A DNA stretch of 43,070 nucleotides from Vitrella brassicaformis (lineage: Eukaryota > Sar > Vitrellaceae): NCBI GenBank assembly GCA_001179505.1, contig CDMY01000483.1, forward strand, positions 25,029-68,098, in the 5' to 3' direction. A program made the translations under genes and the position numbers. Below the pieces are notes generated by a model. It was given only the letters and a program-made list of their open reading frames with translations, did no database searches and was not told where the DNA came from. This document shows, in pieces, positions 22,898 to 33,707 of this stretch (positions within the stretch are counted from its first letter, which is position 1; each line of letters starts with the position of its first letter).

Positions 22898-24290
22898 TGC
22901 ACTGGGACAGGCGTGAAAGGGGCGGAGGGGTGGGAGGGGTGGGGGTTCCGTGGGGACAGGAGAGGGAGGGGGCGAGGGCTGCCTCTTTCCTTTGCCTGAA
23001 GTGCCTTTTGCGCTGCTCTCACTCTTTTAATTAAGACCTATGTGCCACTTGGCCTTTATGTGGCTCTTGTGCTGGCGATGCGGTGCTGGTAGATAGCTGA
23101 TCGGTGCCCCACAGATCCCCACGGTGTATACGTTTACGCTTGTCTGTACTCTGTAGCTATTACTAGATGTGGTGTCTGTGTGATGCATGGTGCCATGTCG
23201 TCATCGATCAGGGGAGGGACAGATGTGTGTGCTGTGCGCCGTGCTGATGAACGGCTGGGTCACATTATGAGTGACGTGAGCGGCTCTGTATTTGTCTACT
23301 GCTTCCTGGGGATGGTCCACGTCGCTGTGATGACAGTCTGCAAGCCGGCGGATCGAGGAAGAAGTTTTCCTGTGTGACGTACGTGTGTGCAGACATCCGT
23401 GTGTGTCAATCTTGCATTGTAGAGGCAGAGAACCAGACAGCCTCGCACTGCCCGTGATCAACTGGTGTGCCGTTTGTTTGATGACGGACGATTCGCTGTT
23501 TACTCTTTGATTCGCTCGCCGTATGCACGCGATTGATTGGCGCCGTGCTGGAAAAGGGTTTCTTGTGTTCCATCGACAGGGCATGTGGCTGCCGTGGTGC
23601 ATGTGTGGAGCGTGAAGTCTTTTGATGCATGCGACGATGCAAGCAAGACGGTCATCGTCTGTGTGCCGTCGATGGACGGGGGGATGGAGGGAGCATCTGT
23701 GTGTGTGTCATTCGCTTCGCCTGTCTGTCTGTGTGTCTATCGTGTGCACTGATCACGATCATGGTCCATCTTGTGCGTATAAACCAATCAAATGTCTAAA
23801 GCAATCAGCCCTTTACGCGATACTTACTGTACGTGTCCATCATGGTGGCTGCGTGAGTGAAGGAATGACTGCCATCTGGCCAGTGGCACACCATGACCGA
23901 CATGCACAACCTTAACTCTGCCGGCCCTTTTGCGATGTCATGACATCGGTCTGTGCAATGGATGCTTGGGTGAACAGTGAGTGTTTGCATCGGTCTATTG
24001 CGTCTGAGTGTCTGCACAGAACGACCGGTACCTGCACCTGCACAGAACCGTCCGTCCAGGGTGACGACAGCAAACACAGCCAGAAGCACCGCCTTTTATG
24101 AATCAAACAGCCGCCATGTTTCGGGAGTCGCCCACCACACTGCTTGTGAGGATGCCGGCGGGTCCAACAGGCGACAAATTGCCCAGTCTGTCGGCGAGTG
24201 CCGGATCGCACTTCCTGTTTCAGCTCGCATCTCCACGGCTCGAGCGGCTCGTCTGTTGTCCTCCGTCCCCATCTCGCATCGCCGGCAAGC
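22898..24290. other. Intergenic, no gene seen
   Basis: About 1.4 kb between paralogues A and B. It is lower in microsatellites than usual, with many CATG/ATGCATG words, but no exon with matching splice sites, no RNA gene and no leftover BTB or TLDc fragment that I can recognise. Confidence 0.5.
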
Positions 24291-26117
24291 ATGAGAGGCG
24301 TCGACGCCGCCAAGCGGCTGGTGGCCGAGCTGGAGAAGCGAACTCTCATCGTCAACAGACTGATCACTGCCAGCGGCGGACAGCTGACGGTCACTGAGCC
24401 GCTGGATGGCGAGATCGAGGTCAACGTGGGCGGGACGGTGCTGTGTGTGCCTCGCAAGCCGCTGCTGCTGCCCGGCGTGAGCGACTCGTTCATCGCCTAT
24501 CTGCTGCTGCACCATCTGGATGGGCTGCCCAAGGACACAGAGGGCCGGCCATTCCTGGATGCTGACCCGATCTATATCGACTGGTGAGCCAGTCGACACA
24601 CACAGAGGGGAGGGAGAGCGGGAGGGAGGGAGGGAGGGCAGACGAACTCAGATACACAATGCATGCTGTCCTTCTGTTGTGTGTTTCTTGTGTCAGGCTG
24701 TTCAATGAGATTGCCAACGTCGGTGCTGCGGATGCGCAGGCCGAGACTCACGAGATCAAGCTGACAGGTGACCACAGCACCGACGTGTCATTCCTTTTCT
24801 GGCATGAGCTCCTCTTCAACAACAAGACACAGCTGAACACCAATGGCCAAGATGGCCAACAGACAGCCACTCCCGACCCGCACGACACCAACACCCTTCT
24901 AGCCGCTCTCAGCCACAGCTCCGCGAACCTCACGAAAGCCTTCAAACAGGTGATGGACGAGCACCAGCAGCTGCTCAAGTTCCACCGAGTGATGGGGCCG
25001 TTCCTCAAGTCGGCTGATGGCCAAGGCGATGAAATCAAGAGCGTGCGTGTGATGGGCAGGACGGTGTCGACCACCGAGGCCACACTGGCATTCATCGGCA
25101 CCGACAAGCGACTCTACACCACTTTTGACAAGTGACAGAACGACGAGATGGGATACACGTAGAGGGGCATTCATCTCATTGGCCGCTTCTTGTGTGTTGC
25201 AGCATCGAGGCGATCTCGTGCATCTCGCCCGCCCACTTCATGAAGGTCGTCGACTTCGCTCGCCGACAACGTGTCGCATCCGTCGGCGGCATCGTCAAGC
25301 CGCCCACCGCCCCGAATCAGCGACAGCTCACCACCGACTGCGGCATGTACGGCCTCACCATGGCCGACTTCCACAAGCCCTTGCTGTGGGCCGACGAGCT
25401 GCAGTGGATCATCGACAACATAGGCAAGGGCAACGTCACAACCACACTGCTCTTCAAGTGAGTGGCAAAAGGAGGCGTGTGGGTGCGGGAGGGGCTGCAT
25501 CGTGTGTGTATGTCGATTAGGTCGAGTCGCGACACGTTTGCGTATGCCTCCTTCCTCAACAAGGTGGCGTACAAGAGCGGCCTGCTGTTCGCCATCCGAG
25601 ACGGCGACACACACCGATTCGGGGCTTTTATTGACGGCGAGCTGACACCGCCAGACGATCCCAGACAGACGAGCGGCAGGTACAAGGTGCCCCTCTTCCT
25701 CTACTCGCTCTCGGGCGCGTTTGATGCGCTCACCAAGATCGAGATACCGGGGGAGGGTCAGGTGGTGGACGTGGCCGTCACACAGGGGGTTGTACCGAAC
25801 TTGGAGGGGTGGCCGGCTGGGAGAGTGCGCATCGGTCGCTATTCTGGAGTACTCTGGCTGGGCACTTCCCAGCCTGGTCCTGTGCCCGACCTCAGCAGCT
25901 GCCAGCAGTGGATCAAGGAGGGGGAGCTTCCGGACGGATACAATGGGGAGATCAATACGCGCGGCAACGGAACACTGGCGCAGTCGCACAACTTCACGTG
26001 CGATGAGATGGAGGTGTATCACGTGGAGGTAGCCCAGTGAGATGGAAGGGCAACGGGCACAGCTGCACGTGTGCGGATGCGTGTTGTCTGTGTCTTTTGC
26101 AGGTCAACGGCGCATGA
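24291..26117 (+). CDS. BTB(T1/KCTD-like)-TLDc protein, paralogue B, intact
   Basis: Exons 24291-24583, 24697-25131, 25203-25457, 25521-26028 and 26103-26117 close in phase and give 501 residues. Residues about 35-100 form a T1-type BTB: VNVGGTVLCVPRKPLL, then LDGLPKDTEGRPFLDADP. A hydrophilic helical region with LTGDHSTDVSF follows, then MKVVDFARRQRV and GMYGLTMADF. Exon 4 is the TLDc domain: SSRDTFAYASFLNKV, THRFGAFIDG, LYSLSGAFDALTKIEI, LWLGTSQPGPVPDLSSC, FTCDEMEVYHVE. The last exon encodes only VNGA. The start at 24291 is the first Met in frame next to the helix; an upstream Met at 24198 would add 31 residues without counterpart in the paralogues. The domain order is seen directly; a role as a cullin adaptor or oligomeric oxidative-stress or V-ATPase factor is inference from the domain families. 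Confidence 0.85.
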
Positions 26118-26881
26118 TCCGACTGTCCATTGCACTCTGTGTCAAGCAAATGGGAGGCCGGCTGTTTGTTTCAACCAAGGCATGTTTTCCGACTTTCTTT
26201 ATTCTGTCCGTGTGCGTGCAATTTGTGTGCGTGTATGTGTTTGTGGTTTCTCTTTTCGATGCATGTTGAGTCCTGGCTTCATATATGCAACGCGGCTTGT
26301 AGCCCATCTGTCGCCACGACAGACAAGGAGGAGAGAGAGCTCTGATGCACACCACACAGCAAGCGCCGGATGGCCGTGGATGTGGTGATGTGCGTGTGGC
26401 TGACATGCATGTCTGACACGTGTGCGTGTGTCGCGTTGCGTGCCTTTGCACGTGTGTCGGCCTGATTGCTGTTTCACGTTTCATGTGCACCGGACGCATC
26501 GACACAGAAATGATGGGATGCTGTCACTTTTTCTCCAGCCTTTGCTGCCTTGTATGATGCGGCGGGGATCGATCCCTCCTCCCCTTGAGCCTGTTTGACT
26601 CTGCCTGCCTGCTCATGGGACTGTACATATTTGTATGAGTGCTACGGTTGATGCAATTGAGTTGTCATGCTACGCGGGTTTTCTCGCTGACACTGTTGTG
26701 AAGTGCATGCAGAGCGGTGCAACCCCGTTGATGGAGCACCGTCCAGGGAGCATCACCACGGCGCAATCAATCCGATTTCATGAGCGGGACAGGCCGGGAA
26801 CAAACCTCAAACCCAGCGTCGCTTGCAGGGTTCCAAACCCTGCGAGCTTAGACGCGCCGCGAGGAAAGATTTTCGGCAACA
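26118..26881. other. Intergenic region upstream of SDA1
   Basis: No exon recognised. It contains TG-rich runs, the 3' end of paralogue B, and a short strong hairpin at 26821-26847 just before the SDA1 start codon. Confidence 0.5.
26821..26847. promoter_or_regulatory. 12-base-pair hairpin before the SDA1 start
   Basis: GCTTGCAGGGTT (26821-26832) pairs with AACCCTGCGAGC (26836-26847) with one T-G pair and a 3-base loop. It ends 34 bases before the ATG at 26882, so it would lie in the 5' leader if the leader is of usual length. No function is known. Confidence 0.4.
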
Positions 26882-29800
26882 ATGGCGGCTTCTGCGGACA
26901 CGAACAAGCCACTGTCTCTTCCTGTGCTCCAGGTGATGCGAATGACTCACTCACGAGAGGAGATCACCACGTCACCTGTTTGCCTCTCTGTGCGTGCGCA
27001 GGATCTGATCAAGAGAGATCCTGAAGCATACAGAGAAGAGTACGGACACCGAGAGATGTGCACAGATGCACAAAGAGGGAAGGAGGGAGATGTGTGTTAT
27101 GTGAGTTTGATCTGTGTGAGCAGGTATGAGTCGCAGGAGGCTCACTTCTCGTCGAGTCTGTCCATTTTGCGGCTGAAGCCCAACAAATATGACAAAGACT
27201 TCAACGAACTCACCATGTTCCTCGCACACGTAAGTACACAGACAGATGCACTCACACTGACTGACACACACCATCAAATGGCAGGCACCTGTGTGTCTGT
27301 GGTGCGTGTGTGTAGGTGACGCCCTGCTACCAGAACCAGCAAAATCAGCAGCAGAACAGTGCCGCCGGTAAGTCGTTGTGTGTCTGCCATGTGTACAGGT
27401 GCAGCTGTTGACTGACACGTGTGTGTGTGTCCACAGGTGCAGCAGCGGCCACTACAGCCCAGCCTTCGTTCGCCGAGCGTCTGATAGGCCTCTTGCTGGA
27501 CACGAGCATCGCCGGGCAGCTGCACGCCAACACCAGACAGGGCATCGTCAACGCACTCATACTCCTGCGCAACAGGGACCAAGTCACATGCACTCGGTAT
27601 GACGGTTCACACACATGGATGCCCTTGTGGATGGATGGATGGATGGACGTGTTGTGTGTGCGTGTGCAGCGTGTTGCCTGTGTGGTTTCACCTGTTTGCT
27701 CACGTCAATGACAAGGCAAGCAGAGAGAGGGAAAGAGAGACAGAGAGAGAGGCGCACTGCACTCACTGTGCGTGAATATGTCTGTTCTGCGGCCATTCCA
27801 TGCAGGCTCTGCGGAAGCAGCTGTTGACCCACATAGTGCGCGACATCACCAAGATGAACAAACGCAACAAAGACATGAAGGTCAGCCGGCCAGCGCCGCA
27901 GACACACACACTGCATGGACATATGTGTGTGTGTGTCTTCACACACAGGTCAACAACGCCCTGATAGCCTACCTGAGCACCCACCTCAAGGCCAACAGCA
28001 ACGCCATGTGCGCTAGGAAGGCCATCGCCGTCATGATTGAAATGCACAGGTATGCATCACACGCAAACACAACCACACGCACATGCACACGCATTGGGTA
28101 TCCATGCAGGCGGTCTGTGTGGCGTGACGCGCGTGTGGTCAACATCATTGCGGGCGCCACCCTGCACACAGACCTGAAGGTCCGCAGAGCAGTGCACGTG
28201 TCCATCCATCCATCCATCCATCCATCCATCTGTGTGTCTGCCACAGGTGTCACTAGCGGCGGCGCACTTCATGCTGGGCAACAAGACGAAGGGACAGGTG
28301 CCCTCACACACACACACACACACACACATCGATCACTCACACACGCACATCCGTGTTGGTTGATGCAGGATGATGACGCGAGCGACGAGGAGCAGACCAA
28401 ACACGACACTGCAGAGGTGACTGTGGGTGTAGTTGTAGGTGTAGGGAGAGAGTGTGTGTCTGCGTATCTGCAGGTTGCGCGTGAGATTGTTGGTGCCCGC
28501 AAGACAGCCGGGCGCATCAAGAAACTCAAAAAAGCCAAACTGGTACGCCTGGCACAATGCACCACCACGTATGTGCTCTCGTGCACCTCTCTCTCTGTGT
28601 TGTGTGTGGTGATCGACACAGATGGTCAAGAAACAGGCGGAGAAGAAGAAAAAGAAGGCCAAGGGAGGTGAGCGCGCCACTCACACACTCAGGAATTCAC
28701 ACACGCATACACCTGTTGTGCACGCGAATGCAGGGTCCGATGGCGTTGTGAACTTCGCCGTGTTGGATCTGGTCTACGACCCGCAGACACTCGCCGAACA
28801 GATATTCGGTCGGTCGGTCGGTCAGCCGATGCACACGCGCACATGGTCATGTGTGTGTGTGGATGATTGCGTTGCGTGTGCAGCCCGTGTGCGCGGCAAC
28901 AAGGAGCCCTTCTCGTTTCGACTGGTGCTGCTCAACCTGACCTCACGGCTCATCGGTCAGTGAGTGAATGCGTGTCTCTTCGTGGGATGGATGGACGAAT
29001 GTATGGATGTGTGTCTCGTGTGTGTGTGTGTGTTCAGGTCGTCACCAGCTGTTTGTGATGAGTTTCTACTCGCACGTCATGAGATACCTCAGGCCGACAC
29101 AGGTGCGTACGCACACAGACAGACAGACAAACAGACATGGGTGCACTCATGTGTCTGTCTACCATGTGTGTGTCTGTGTGCTTGTGTGGTGTGTGGTGTG
29201 TGGTGTGCAGAGGGAGGTGACGCAGGTGCTGGCGTGTGTGGCGCAGGCCACTCACCCACTCATACCGCCTGACGAGGTGCGCCCGTACAACACACACACA
29301 TACACACACTCATCTGCTTGCATGCGTGTGTGTCATCTATCCATTCATTCATCCATTCGCCAGCTGCATCCGCTGAGCAAGTGTCTGATGAACACGTTCG
29401 TGTCCGAAAACAACAGCTCACAGGTCATCGCCGTCGGCCTCAACGCGGTAAGGAACAGCACACGGCCCACTCACATCCAAACAGACACACAAACACCCAT
29501 GTGTGTGTGTGCGTGTGTGTGTGCAGATCCGCGAGGTGTGTGCCCGTGCCCCGCTGGCGCTTGACGCCGACATGCTCGCCGATCTGTGCGAATTCCGCAC
29601 ATACAAAGACAAAGGTACCCATATACACAGAGAGAGAGAGAGGGAGGCAGCCACATGTGTGTAATGCGTGTGTGGGTGTAGGTGTGATGATGGCGGCGAA
29701 GGGTCTGATCAACCAGTATCGCGACACGTACCCCTCCCTGCTGCCGAAAGCCATGCGCGGCAAAGAGGGAACCATGGCCGTCATCGCACACAAGGTACGT

Positions 29801-30963
29801 ACCTTCACCCACCAGACACCCACCACACACGCGCACAACCCTCCATCCCTCTTCGTGTGTCTTGTGTGTGCCATCAGGACAATCGTCCCCAGTACGGCCA
29901 GTCGACGGCCGCCACTCAGGTGGAGGGCATCGACCTGCTCGCCAAGAAGGCGCAGCAGCATGAACAAGAACAGCCCGAAGATGATGAGCAGGAACAAGAC
30001 GAAGACGACGAGCAAGGAGACGGCCAGCAGCCAGACGAGGACAGCGACCTCGACATCGATGAGGACGACCTGGACGAGCTGCTAGACGATGACAGCGATG
30101 CTGATGAGGGCGAGGACGACCTGCAGGAAGAGGGCGAGCCGCGTGGCAAGGGCACCAAGCGCAAGAGACCAGACGATGAGCAGCAAAGTACCGACACCAC
30201 CAGCGCCGCCATGTTTGATCGCGTCCTCGGCCAAGAGGACTTCGCAAAGATCCGCAGGCAAGCACAAACACACATACAGGCACCCCACCATAGTGTCATT
30301 TGTGTGTCCATTGCTGCATTCGTTAGGTTGAAGCTCAAGCACGACGCCGAGGTGGCCATGGGCGGCAAAGGCAAGAAGCCGTTATCGTCACAAAGGGCCG
30401 GTGGTGACGAGTGGGAGACCGACAGCGACGCTGAGAGCGATGCGAGCGGGTCGGAGGACGAGAAGAGCGACGACCAGGAGGTGAGAATGACGCCACATAC
30501 ACACACACAAATGCAGAATGATGTGGTGGTGCAGGCTGACACCGATCGAGTGAATCCCGACGACCTGCGGGGCGTGAGCAAGAAGAAGCGGACTCGAGCA
30601 GAGAAGCTCGCCAGTGTGCTCAAGGGACGCGCTGACAAGAAGAAGAACAAAGGTCCCCTCCCAACACACAGACGGGAGAGCAATCCATCCATCGCCGTCT
30701 GTGACGGGAGAGCAATCCATCCATCCCCGTCTGTGTGCACCGATGCAGGCAAGAACAAGGGCGCTGGTGATGCAGCGGCAGCGGTGGTGTCGATGCCGAA
30801 TGCGGTCAAGAGCCGCAACAAGCCCATCATGATGGTGCGCAACAAGCGGGCCCTCCAGGACAAGAGAAAGCAGGATTTGCAGACCAAGGTGGCCGGCCTC
30901 CGCAAACACATCAAGAACCTGAGGATGAAGACCGGCGGCAAGGCCAGGAGACGCAAGAAGTAA
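26882..30963 (+). CDS. SDA1: SDA1 ribosome biogenesis protein (SDAD1 homologue)
   Basis: Twenty-four exons close in phase to 780 residues: 26882-26932, 27002-27039, 27124-27229, 27316-27367, 27437-27596, 27670-27715, 27806-27880, 27949-28049, 28110-28179, 28247-28297, 28369-28416, 28474-28542, 28622-28667, 28734-28808, 28884-28955, 29038-29102, 29211-29276, 29364-29447, 29527-29614, 29682-29794, 29878-30257, 30327-30480, 30535-30652 and 30749-30963. Diagnostic stretches: DLIKRDPEAYREEY, ALILLRN, LLTHIVRDITKMN, MIEMHRRSVWRDARVVN, LVLLNLTSRLIGRHQLF, REVTQVLACVAQATH. An Asp/Glu-rich segment (30000-30130) precedes a Lys/Arg-rich tail ending in RRRKK, as in other SDA1 proteins. SDA1 acts in the nucleolus and nucleus in 60S subunit maturation and export. 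Two introns (27716 and 30258) start with GC. The ATG is in good context (ACAATGG). The length is close to that of yeast Sda1. Confidence 0.95.
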
Positions 30964-31588
30964 ATGCTTGTGCTTGGTGCTGCATGTGGTGCGAGTGAGA
31001 GGCTTTGTGTCGGTGGATTCTTCGTGTGAGCCGTCTGATCTCGATCGCGACGCAATCCGTGGCGTCTCGAGCTAAGACGCCATGGGTTAGGTCGCGATCG
31101 GCTGGGTGCACACACGAAGAATGAACGACACACGCAGACAGACAGAGAAGCAATGGATGGATGGACACTGCATTCATGTCGTTGGATGTCAGGAGTTTCT
31201 GGTGGGTGTCTCAGCGGTTTTCCTGCTCCGATTGTGTGTTGTGAGTGAACGTCGGGATGTTTTTTGATTGATTATCAAAGTGACGAGGCCTCAGTGGATA
31301 AAGATTGACACGCACACACATGAATGTGTCTGCACATGGACACGAACGAGTCATCAGGCCGTCATGCTGTCGGGTCTGAGTCAGTCGCTAGGAAGCTGGC
31401 TACACACTGCGGCCATCCATCGAGCTGCAGCAATGCTCCTCCGCCCTCCGTATACACATACCACCTGCAACATACACAGAGAGAGAGAGAGAAGCGTCGG
31501 CTTGCCTCCTGTGTGTGATGCTGTGTGCTGCAGTGTTGTGTGGTCTCACCCTCCCTTGGCCGCTGTCTATGAGGGCTGTCAGATCGGT
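30964..31588. other. Intergenic between SDA1 and paralogue C
   Basis: Holds the SDA1 3' end, the large hairpin at 31017-31122 and a GA run near 31480. No exon seen. Confidence 0.5.
31017..31122. other. 106-base nested hairpin behind SDA1 (structured RNA or small inverted-repeat element)
   Basis: Four paired blocks nest symmetrically: ATTCTTCGTGTG (31017-31028) with CACACGAAGAAT (31111-31122), CGATCGCGAC (31042-31051) with GTCGCGATCG (31091-31100), AATCC (31054-31058) with GGGTT (31084-31088, one T-G), and TGGCGTCT (31060-31067) with AGACGCCA (31075-31082). The terminal loop is 7 bases. It begins 54 bases after the SDA1 stop. Possible readings are a pre-miRNA-like precursor, a 3' UTR structure, or a small terminal-inverted-repeat element. 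Confidence 0.65.
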
Positions 31589-33619
31589 TCAGCCGCTCCT
31601 CACCTGCACACAGAACACATACAGCAGTGCCATCCACAGCCAGCCAGCCATGTGTGCCCTCCGTTCCCCTCACACGCCCACCTGCCATATTATATATATA
31701 TATATTATATATTTCCATCTCATCGCATGTGAAGTCCATGGACTGCGCCAATGTGCCGTGGCCCTGCCCAGTCTGCCGCCCCTTGTATCCCTCAGGCAAA
31801 TGGTCTTTGTCGATCCACTGCTGGCAGCGGCTGAGGTCGGCCGCCGGACCAGGCCGAGCAAAGCCCAGCCAGAGATAACCGTAGCCGATGCACAGATTCC
31901 CATGCGGCTCGCCCTTGTTGTCCGTCACCGCCCCCTGTGTGCCGGCCACCTCCACCTGCTGCATGTCCTTGGGTATCTCGATCTTGGTCGGCGCATCGTA
32001 CGCACCCGACAGCGCGTAGAGGAAGACCGGAACCTTGTAGAGGTTGGTCTGTGTGGGGTCAGCAGGTGGTGTGATCTGGCCGTCCATGAAGGCCCCGAAT
32101 CGGTGAGTGTCGCCGTCTCGGAGGGCGAAGAGCAGGCCGCTCTTGCCGGTCACCTTGTTGAGGAAGGAGGGGTACCCGAACGTGTCACGACTCGACCTGA
32201 TTGACACACAGAAGGACAGTGTGGTCTCGTCCTGTCAGCTGCCTTGGCGTGTGAGTGCTGCATCTCACTTGTACAGCAGCGATGGCGCCACGGCGATTTT
32301 CTTGTCCGTCATCTTCATCACCGCCAGCCACTCGTCGGCCGTCTTGATCACAGCGGACGCCCCCGCCGCCCCACCGACAGGCGGCACCGTGTTGAGGCCG
32401 TACATTCCCAGCTCGACGCCAAAGTGGCCTTCTCGTGCGGCGCCACCACCGGCGAATGGACAAAGCGGCCGGCCAGCATCACGGACAAACGGCGAGCAAA
32501 GTCGACAATGAGCTGCTGAAACCGGAGCGACGTCTGGCGCGCCTCCTGGTCGGGCCACTCATCGCTGAAGAAACACACGCACACACACCCCACACACACA
32601 GGCACATGGGACACCACAGAAGATCCCCAGCCTTACGATCCTTACGGATTGTATCGCTTGACGAGGGCATGGTTTGGTCCGAAGTAGGCCAGACTGCGAC
32701 GCAGGATCGACACCTGCTCGTTCTCCACCGTGAGTGTCATCACCTCGGTATCCTCATCGCTGCTATCCCCCTTGACGAACGACCGCATCGCCGCCAGGAA
32801 GGCCTCCATGCCCTCCTTCTGCTTCTGCAGCTCGGCAAGGGCGCGGCGGTAGCTGTTCATGTACTCCTCGATCTTCTCAAACGCATCCTCGGCCGACGGC
32901 TCATTCGCACGCCCCCCCTCACCCTGCCCCTCCTCGCTGCTATCGCCCTTCTGTCCGCCCTCAACCCCACTACTGCCCTCCTTATCGGCCATGTCGACAT
33001 CCGCCTCGTCGCCGCCCTTCTCGCCTTCCTCTTCCTCGACCACATGCTGCATGAACAGCGGGTGGTACTCGGCATAAGAGGGGTCGTCGGCCTCCGGTGA
33101 ATGGATGGCAATCTCGTCCAGGTGAGGGCTCTCGAGCAGCGCCAGCTGGTCACGCAGCCAGCGGAAATACGCCGGGTGCATCTCGAGGAATGGCAAGTTG
33201 TTCTCGTCCTTTGGCAGCTGGTCGGTGAAGTGCAGCAGCAGCGTCGAGAGGTAAGTCATCTTCATCTTGGGATGAAGCAGTCGCTGAACTGAGATGAAGA
33301 AGACCGTGCCGCCCACGTTGAGCTGCAGCTGGCCGCTGGTCTTGTGCGGCTCCACCGTGCCGCCATTGGCGGTGAAGAGCTGCTTGATCTCCTCCGCCAG
33401 TCGTTCGATTTCGTCGTCTGCCCGGCTCCTTGCTGTCTCAGTGGCCGCTGCCAGCTCATCGAGCGATGTTGAGGCCTGTCGAATCGCCGAATCGCCCTCC
33501 TGCCGCCCAATGGTCACGCCGTGCAGCCGGGATGGAGCCGGCAACTCATCATCGGCTGCTCTGCCGTTCTGATTCTTTCGCTTCTTGGAACCACCAGCAG
33601 CTGCTGCAGCGGCCGACAT
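31589..33619 (-). pseudogene. BTB(T1/KCTD-like)-TLDc protein, paralogue C, frame disrupted
   Basis: Minus-strand exons 33619-32646, 32564-32269, 32196-31682 and 31603-31589. The long first exon carries a Lys/Arg-rich N-terminus, a coiled segment, the BTB (LQLNVGGTVFFISVQRLL, DQLPKDENNLPFLEMHP), an acidic linker and a helical region ending LVKRYNP. Exon 2 starts with LIVDFARRL but its second half (GMYGLNTVPPVGG) is in another frame; exon length is one base short of what both ends need, with the slip near 32420-32470. Exon 3 is a good TLDc domain (SSRDTFGYPSFLNKV, THRFGAFMDG, LWLGFARPGPAADLSRC). Its last codons are split by an AT-rich insert at 31688-31712, which also shifts the frame before the final 15-base exon (VRSG, then TGA). 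Function as for paralogue B if the lesions are errors. Confidence 0.75.
31688..31712. repeat. AT microsatellite inside the last TLDc codons of paralogue C
   Basis: Twenty-five A/T bases stand where paralogue D has three (GAT on this strand), between the codons for Glu and Trp-Gln, adjoining the donor at 31681. The net gain of 22 bases shifts the frame. Confidence 0.85.
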
Positions 33620-33707
33620 CGCTAATCAAACGCTAATGCGCTAATGCTCCCGGAGTTGCGAGCTTTGAGTGGATCGCCGCAACGCTGAGGCAAAGGGCGT
33701 TTCCGTG
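33620..33707. promoter_or_regulatory. 88-base divergent promoter with three CGCTAAT elements
   Basis: This is all the DNA between the start codons of paralogues C and D. CGCTAAT occurs at 33620-33626, 33631-33637 and 33639-33645, directly against the C start codon. A shared or bidirectional control region is inferred from layout and repetition. Confidence 0.5.

Noticed and set aside
31084-31090. GGGTTAG inside the hairpin as a telomere-like repeat.
   Set aside because: A single unit, explained by its pairing with AATCC in the stem.
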